A stretch of DNA of 64,000 bases from Pseudomonas arcuscaelestis (lineage in GTDB: Bacteria > Pseudomonadota > Gammaproteobacteria > Pseudomonadales > Pseudomonadaceae), in contig NZ_JACOPV010000013.1 of assembly GCF_016881005.1 (NCBI RefSeq), positions 118,754 through 182,753 of the forward strand. The letters run 5' to 3'. The notes under the pieces are model-generated. The model was not told where the DNA came from and searched no databases. It was given only the letters and a program-made list of their open reading frames with translations. The translations under genes and the position numbers were made by a program. Shown here piece after piece: positions 59,567 to 64,000 of this stretch (positions are counted from its first letter, which is position 1; every line of letters begins with the position of its first letter).

Positions 59567-59673
59567 CTTTAGCGCTTGTCGAGTAATGACTCCAAGCAGG
59601 CGCAACAGGCCGACCACGCGAGATTCAGAGTGCTTTCCTGCGAAAAACTGTTCTGCAGCATAGGAGAGCGCTC

Positions 59674-62600
59674 ATGGCCAAGTTAATCGGTGTTGTCAGC
59701 AAAGTAGTCGGAGAGGTCTTCGCAGTCGCCAACGACGGTACTCGTCGGGCGCTTGTCGAAGGTGACCGGCTGTTTGCCGGCGAGCAGTTGGAAACGGGAG
59801 CCGCTGGAGCGATCGCCGTTCATCTGCAAAACGGCGCCGAATTGACCTTGGGTCGTGACAGTAGCCTTGAGCTTACGCCTCAACTGTTGGCCAATCAGGC
59901 CCCCCATGTTGATGCGCCAGAAGCGCTGGCGCCTAGCCAGGCTGAACTGACAGACGTGGAAAAGCTCCAGCAGGCCATCGCTGCGGGTGCTGACCCGAGC
60001 CAGGACGCTGATCCAACTGCCGCCGGTCCGGGTAGTGGCGGAGCTGCTGGCGCCGTGGGTGGCGGGCACTCCTTTGTCATGCTCAATGAGGTGGCCGGTC
60101 GAGTTGATCCGACCATTGGCTTCCCTACTGCAGGCTTCAACGGTTTTGCCGAACTCCGGGATCTGGATGTCGGTGTGCTCAATAACAACAACGACGACAT
60201 TCCGCCGCCGCTCGTTCCTGAGGTAGACCATCCGGTTATTCTCGACGGCCTGGACGTTGGCGGCGGCGAATTGTCGCTTAACGAAGCCAATTTGGCGCAA
60301 GGATCGGCCAGCGATCCAGTGGCGCTCACCCAGAACGGCAGTTTTACCGTGGTGGCTGCAGATGGGGTGTTCAATCTGAATGTCGGTGGTATCAACGTCG
60401 TCACTGCGGGTGCGGTGACCGGCGTGGGCCAATCCATTGTCACCGGGCTTGGGAACGTTCTAACCATCACCGGGTACGATGCCGCGACCGGTGTTGTCAG
60501 TTACAGCTATACCCTGACGGGCGCCGAGTCCCACGCCAATGGCGCTGGGACCAATGGGCTGGGGGAGAGCATCACCGTATCTGTCAGCGATACCGATGGC
60601 GATGTGGCCAGCGGCTCGCTGGACATCAACATCGTCGATGATGTGCCGAAAGCGGTCGATGACAGCAACACCGACACCGCGACCGAAGCGCAATTGACCT
60701 TGACCGGCAACGTGCTCACCAACGACACCCAGGGCGCTGACCGCATCGCCAGTGGTCCGATTACCCCACAAACCATTGAAGGGACCTACGGCAAGCTGGT
60801 GCTGGCAGCCGATGGCTCGTACACCTACACGCTGAATTCTTCCGACCCGGACTTCATCAACTTGCACGGTGGTGGAACGGGCGTCGAGACCTTTACCTAC
60901 ACCTTGAAGGATGCCGACGGCGACACGTCGAGCGCCAATCTGGTGCTGAACGTCACCAACCTCAATGACTCGGTAACGCTCAATGGCCTGAACGTCGAAG
61001 GCGCCGAACTGACCGTCTTCGAGAAAAACCTTGTCGACGGCAGCAGCCCTGATGGCACTGCGCTGACCCAGGGCGGCAGCTTCACCGTGACGGCTCCGGA
61101 CGGTTTGCAAACCCTGACTGTGGGCGGCATTGCTGTGGTCACCAACGGTGCCGCAGCTGGCTTCCCACAATCGGCGGTCACGCCGGAAGGCAACACGTTG
61201 ACCATCACCGGCTATAACGCCAGCACGGGTGTGGTTTCTTACACCTATACCTTGGTGGGCAATGAGGCGCACATCGCAGGCAATGGCACCAGCCTAGGTG
61301 AGAGCTTCAGCGTGGTCGCCACCGACACGGATGGCAGCAGCGCTACTGGAAAAATCGACGTCAACATCATCGACGATGCGCCGAAAGCGGTCGATGACAG
61401 CAACACCGTCACGGCGACCGAAGCGCAATTGACCCTGACCGGCAACGTGCTCACCAACGACACCCAGGGTGCCGACCGCATCGCCAGCGGTCCGATTACC
61501 CCACAAACCATCGAGGGGGTCTACGGCAAACTGGTGTTGGCCGCCGATGGCTCTTACACCTACACGCTAAATTCTTCCGACCCGGACTTCATCAACCTGC
61601 ACGGTGGCGGAACGGGCGTCGAAACCTTTACCTACACCTTGAAGGATGCCGATGGCGACACGTCGACCGCCAACCTGGTGCTGAACGTCACCAACCTCAA
61701 TGACTCGGTAACGCTCAATGGCCTGAACGTCGAAGGCGGCGAACTGACCGTCTTCGAGAAAAACCTTGTCGACGGCAGCAGCCCTGATGGCACTGCGCTG
61801 ACCCAGGGCGGCAGCTTCACCGTGACTGCTCCGGACGGTTTGCAAACCCTGACTGTGGGCGGCATTGCTGTGGTCACCAACGGTGCTGCGGCAGGCTTCC
61901 CACAGTCGGCTGTTACGCCGGAAGGCAACACGTTGACCATCACCGGCTATAACGCCAGCACGGGTGTGGTTTCTTACACCTATACCTTGGTGGGCAATGA
62001 GGCGCACATCGCAGGCAATGGCACCAGCCTAGGTGAGAGCTTCAGCGTGGTCGCCACCGACACGGATGGCAGCAGCGCTACTGGAAAAATCGACGTCAAC
62101 ATCATCGACGATGCGCCGAAAGCGGTCGATGACAGCAACACCGTCACCGCGACCGAAGCGCAATTGACCCTGACCGGCAACGTGCTCACCAACGACACCC
62201 AGGGTGCCGACCGCATCGCTAGCGGTCCGATTACTCCGCAAACCATTGAAGGGACCTACGGCAAACTGGTGTTAGCAGCCGATGGTTCCTACACCTATAC
62301 GCTGAATTCTTCCGACCCGGATTTCATCAAGCTGCACGGCGGCGGAACGGGCGTCGAGACCTTTACCTACACCTTGAAGGATGCCGACGGCGACACGTCG
62401 AGCGCCAACCTGGTGCTGAACGTCACCAACCTCAATGACTCGGTAACGCTCAATGGCCTGAACGTCGAAGGTGGTGAACTGACCGTCTTCGAGAAAAACC
62501 TTGTCGACGGCAGCAGCCCCGATGGCGCCGCGCTGACCCAGGGCGGCAGCTTCACCGTGACTGCTCCGGACGGTTTGCAAACCCTGACTGTGGGCGGCAT

Positions 62601-64000
62601 TGCCGTGGTTACCAACGGTGCTGCGGCAGGCTTCCCACAGTCGGCTGTTACGCCGGAAGGCAACACGTTGACCATTACCGGCTATAACGCCAGCACGGGT
62701 GTGGTTTCTTACACCTATACCTTGGTGGGCAATGAGGCGCACACCGCAGGCAATGGCACCAGCCTAGGTGAGAGCTTCAGCGTGGTCGCCACCGACACGG
62801 ATGGCAGCAGCGCTACTGGAAAAATCGACGTCAACATCATCGACGACGCGCCGAAAGCGGTCGATGACAGCAACACCGTCACGGCGACCGAAGCGCAATT
62901 GACCCTGACCGGCAACGTGCTGGATAACGACACCCAGGGCGCTGACCGCATCGCCAGCGGCCCGATCACCCCGCAAACCATCGAGGGGACCTACGGTAAA
63001 TTGGTGCTGGCCGCCGATGGTTCCTACACCTACACGCTGAATTCTTCCGACCCGGATTTCATCAACCTGCACGGCGGCGGCACTGCCATCGAGACCTTTA
63101 CCTACACCTTGAAGGATGCCGACGGCGACAGCAGCAGCGCCAAATTGGTGTTCAACGTCACCAACATCGACGACCCAGTGGTGATCAAAGGCCTGGATAT
63201 CTGTGGCGGCGAGTTGACCTTCTACGAGAAGAACCTCACCGAGGGCAGTAGCCCGAACCCAGGAGAGTTGACCAAGGGCGGCACCTTCACGGTTATCGCC
63301 CCGGATGGCCTGCAATCGCTGACCATTGGTGGCTTGAGCATTGTCAGTGGCGGTGTGGTCGCTGGCTTCCCGCAGCATGGCACGACGCCGATGGGTAACG
63401 GCTTCACCATCCACAGCTACGATCCAAACACAGGTGTCGTAACGGCCAGCTATACGCTGGAAAACACCAGCACACATCAGAGCGGCAATGGCGCCAACAA
63501 CATCCTCGAAAGCCTGGAAGTGGTGGCAGTCGACACCGATGGCAGCACCGCCAAGGCCAACGTCGACGTCAATATTGTCGACGATGTGCCCCTTGCGGTT
63601 GACGATACCAACGCCGTCACCGCGACCGAAGCCCACCTGACCCTGACCGGCAACGTGCTGGATAACGACACCCAAGGCGCCGACCGTATCGCCAGCGGTC
63701 CAATTACTCCACAAATCATCGAGGGGACCTACGGCAAATTGGTGCTGGCTGCCGATGGCTCCTACACCTACACGCTGAATACCGCCGCCCCGGATTTCAT
63801 CAACCTGCACGGCGGCGGCACTGCCATCGAGACCTTTACCTACACCTTGAAGGATGCCGACGGCGACAGCAGCAGCGCCAAATTGGTGTTCAACGTCACC
63901 AACATCGACGACCCGGTGGTGATCAAAGGCCTGGATATCTGTGGCGGCGAGTTGACCTTCTACGAGAAGAACCTCACCGAGGGCAGTAGCCCGAACCCAG
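59674..64000 (+). CDS. lapA: Giant LapA/MapA-type biofilm adhesin (5' part; runs off window)
   Basis: Secreted RTX-type adhesin; 1442 codons are visible. TAGGAGAG precedes ATG 59674. Residues 1-130 are the retention module that holds the protein in the outer-membrane pore (MAKLIGVVSKVVGEVFAVAN ... EKLQQAIAAGADP). A LapG-type cleavage motif TAAG sits at residues 115-118, followed by GGGHSFVMLNEVAGRVDP, which closely follows LapA. From about residue 188 come tandem units of about 245 residues, each with a T1SS-143-like and a VCBS/cadherin-like domain (DADGDTSSANLVLNVTN). The calcium-binding end and the secretion signal are beyond the window. LapA and MapA cannot be told apart from this part alone. 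Confidence 0.9.
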   Translation, partial: MAKLIGVVSKVVGEVFAVANDGTRRALVEGDRLFAGEQLETGAAGAIAVHLQNGAELTLGRDSSLELTPQLLANQAPHVDAPEALAPSQAELTDVEKLQQAIAAGADPSQDADPTAAGPGSGGAAGAVGGGHSFVMLNEVAGRVDPTIGFPTAGFNGFAELRDLDVGVLNNNNDDIPPPLVPEVDHPVILDGLDVGGGELSLNEANLAQGSASDPVALTQNGSFTVVAADGVFNLNVGGINVVTAGAVTGVGQSIVTGLGNVLTITGYDAATGVVSYSYTLTGAESHANGAGTNGLGESITVSVSDTDGDVASGSLDINIVDDVPKAVDDSNTDTATEAQLTLTGNVLTNDTQGADRIASGPITPQTIEGTYGKLVLAADGSYTYTLNSSDPDFINLHGGGTGVETFTYTLKDADGDTSSANLVLNVTNLNDSVTLNGLNVEGAELTVFEKNLVDGSSPDGTALTQGGSFTVTAPDGLQTLTVGGIAVVTNGAAAGFPQSAVTPEGNTLTITGYNASTGVVSYTYTLVGNEAHIAGNGTSLGESFSVVATDTDGSSATGKIDVNIIDDAPKAVDDSNTVTATEAQLTLTGNVLTNDTQGADRIASGPITPQTIEGVYGKLVLAADGSYTYTLNSSDPDFINLHGGGTGVETFTYTLKDADGDTSTANLVLNVTNLNDSVTLNGLNVEGGELTVFEKNLVDGSSPDGTALTQGGSFTVTAPDGLQTLTVGGIAVVTNGAAAGFPQSAVTPEGNTLTITGYNASTGVVSYTYTLVGNEAHIAGNGTSLGESFSVVATDTDGSSATGKIDVNIIDDAPKAVDDSNTVTATEAQLTLTGNVLTNDTQGADRIASGPITPQTIEGTYGKLVLAADGSYTYTLNSSDPDFIKLHGGGTGVETFTYTLKDADGDTSSANLVLNVTNLNDSVTLNGLNVEGGELTVFEKNLVDGSSPDGAALTQGGSFTVTAPDGLQTLTVGGIAVVTNGAAAGFPQSAVTPEGNTLTITGYNASTGVVSYTYTLVGNEAHTAGNGTSLGESFSVVATDTDGSSATGKIDVNIIDDAPKAVDDSNTVTATEAQLTLTGNVLDNDTQGADRIASGPITPQTIEGTYGKLVLAADGSYTYTLNSSDPDFINLHGGGTAIETFTYTLKDADGDSSSAKLVFNVTNIDDPVVIKGLDICGGELTFYEKNLTEGSSPNPGELTKGGTFTVIAPDGLQSLTIGGLSIVSGGVVAGFPQHGTTPMGNGFTIHSYDPNTGVVTASYTLENTSTHQSGNGANNILESLEVVAVDTDGSTAKANVDVNIVDDVPLAVDDTNAVTATEAHLTLTGNVLDNDTQGADRIASGPITPQIIEGTYGKLVLAADGSYTYTLNTAAPDFINLHGGGTAIETFTYTLKDADGDSSSAKLVFNVTNIDDPVVIKGLDICGGELTFYEKNLTEGSSPNP
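60235..64000 (+). repeat. Tandem 735-738-bp repeats inside the adhesin gene
   Basis: Unit starts at 60235, 60973, 61708, 62443, 63178 and 63916 (738, 735, 735, 735, 738 bp). Units 2-4 are nearly identical in DNA as well as protein, with long stretches without change and a few silent third-base or single-residue differences (for example DFINLH against DFIKLH). Unit 1 is more diverged. Units 5 and 6 share a different first half (VVIKGLDICGG) but keep the same second half. Confidence 0.92.

Noticed and set aside
60235..63177. CRISPR array
   Set aside because: The repeats are 735 bp, coding and contiguous, without spacers.
62764..63810. 348-codon open frame on the minus strand inside the adhesin gene, and shorter antisense frames repeated every 735 bp
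   Set aside because: They mirror the adhesin repeats exactly and have no independent start signal; the adhesin frame is continuous and recognisable.

Overview
The window looks like the chromosome of a fluorescens/putida-group Pseudomonas. It is GC-rich and densely coded, and the gene order matches blocks I know from P. putida KT2440 (ECF42 sigma, phaJ, hydrolase, fadD2, fadD1, FAD oxidase, glutamine-synthetase-like ligase; LysR, small periplasmic protein, azoR) and P. aeruginosa (hrpA, FabH-like enzyme, ECF sigma, OprP-type porin; PA1414-like gene, symporter, gbuA, gbuR). I saw no rRNA, tRNA, IS element, prophage or CRISPR.

Layout. 1-3.1 kb: an ABC importer operon (substrate-binding protein cut by the window edge) and a DMT exporter. 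3.1-7.6 kb: an orphan small gene between two copies of a palindromic repeat, then aceK, a DUF6279 lipoprotein and a CvfB-type S1-domain protein. 7.8-10.6 kb: CsbD stress protein, YihY/BrkB membrane protein, peptide deformylase, acetyltransferase, DUF2790 protein. 10.6-15.8 kb: alkylation repair (ada, alkA) joined to a MocR regulator that diverges from a threonine dehydratase, a LysE exporter and a 37-residue basic peptide gene. 15.9-18.5 kb: a four-gene operon (SnoaL-like, DGPF/YciI, SRPBCC, ECF42 sigma) with a promoter that looks self-activated. 18.5-26.7 kb: fatty-acid activation (phaJ, lipase-like hydrolase, fadD2, fadD1) and a PuuA/PuuB-like polyamine pair. 27.1-34.8 kb: hrpA, a FabH-like enzyme of the PA3286 type, an ECF sigma/soluble anti-sigma pair with its own promoter, and an OprP/OprO-type porin behind a Pho box.

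34.8-49.6 kb: FemAB-like acyltransferase, ABC exporter, ppiA with a hydrolase, LysR/azoR, a structured intergenic element with a G-rich (GGGCT) tandem array, two DMT exporters, a mechanosensitive channel, a DEAD-box helicase and a MFS/LysR pair. 49.7-53.5 kb: a 41-residue PA1414-family gene behind an Anr box, then the guanidinobutyrate module (symporter, gbuA, divergent gbuR). 53.6-64 kb: a DTW-domain tRNA modification enzyme, a type I secretion operon (lapE, lapB, lapC) and, divergent from it, a giant LapA/MapA-type adhesin that runs off the window. The adhesin has a TAAG retention-cleavage motif and near-identical 735-bp repeats.

Recurring themes are fatty-acid and polyamine/guanidino catabolism, two ECF sigma circuits with visible target promoters, and biofilm adhesion. 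All function calls rest on motifs and family knowledge; no database search was run.
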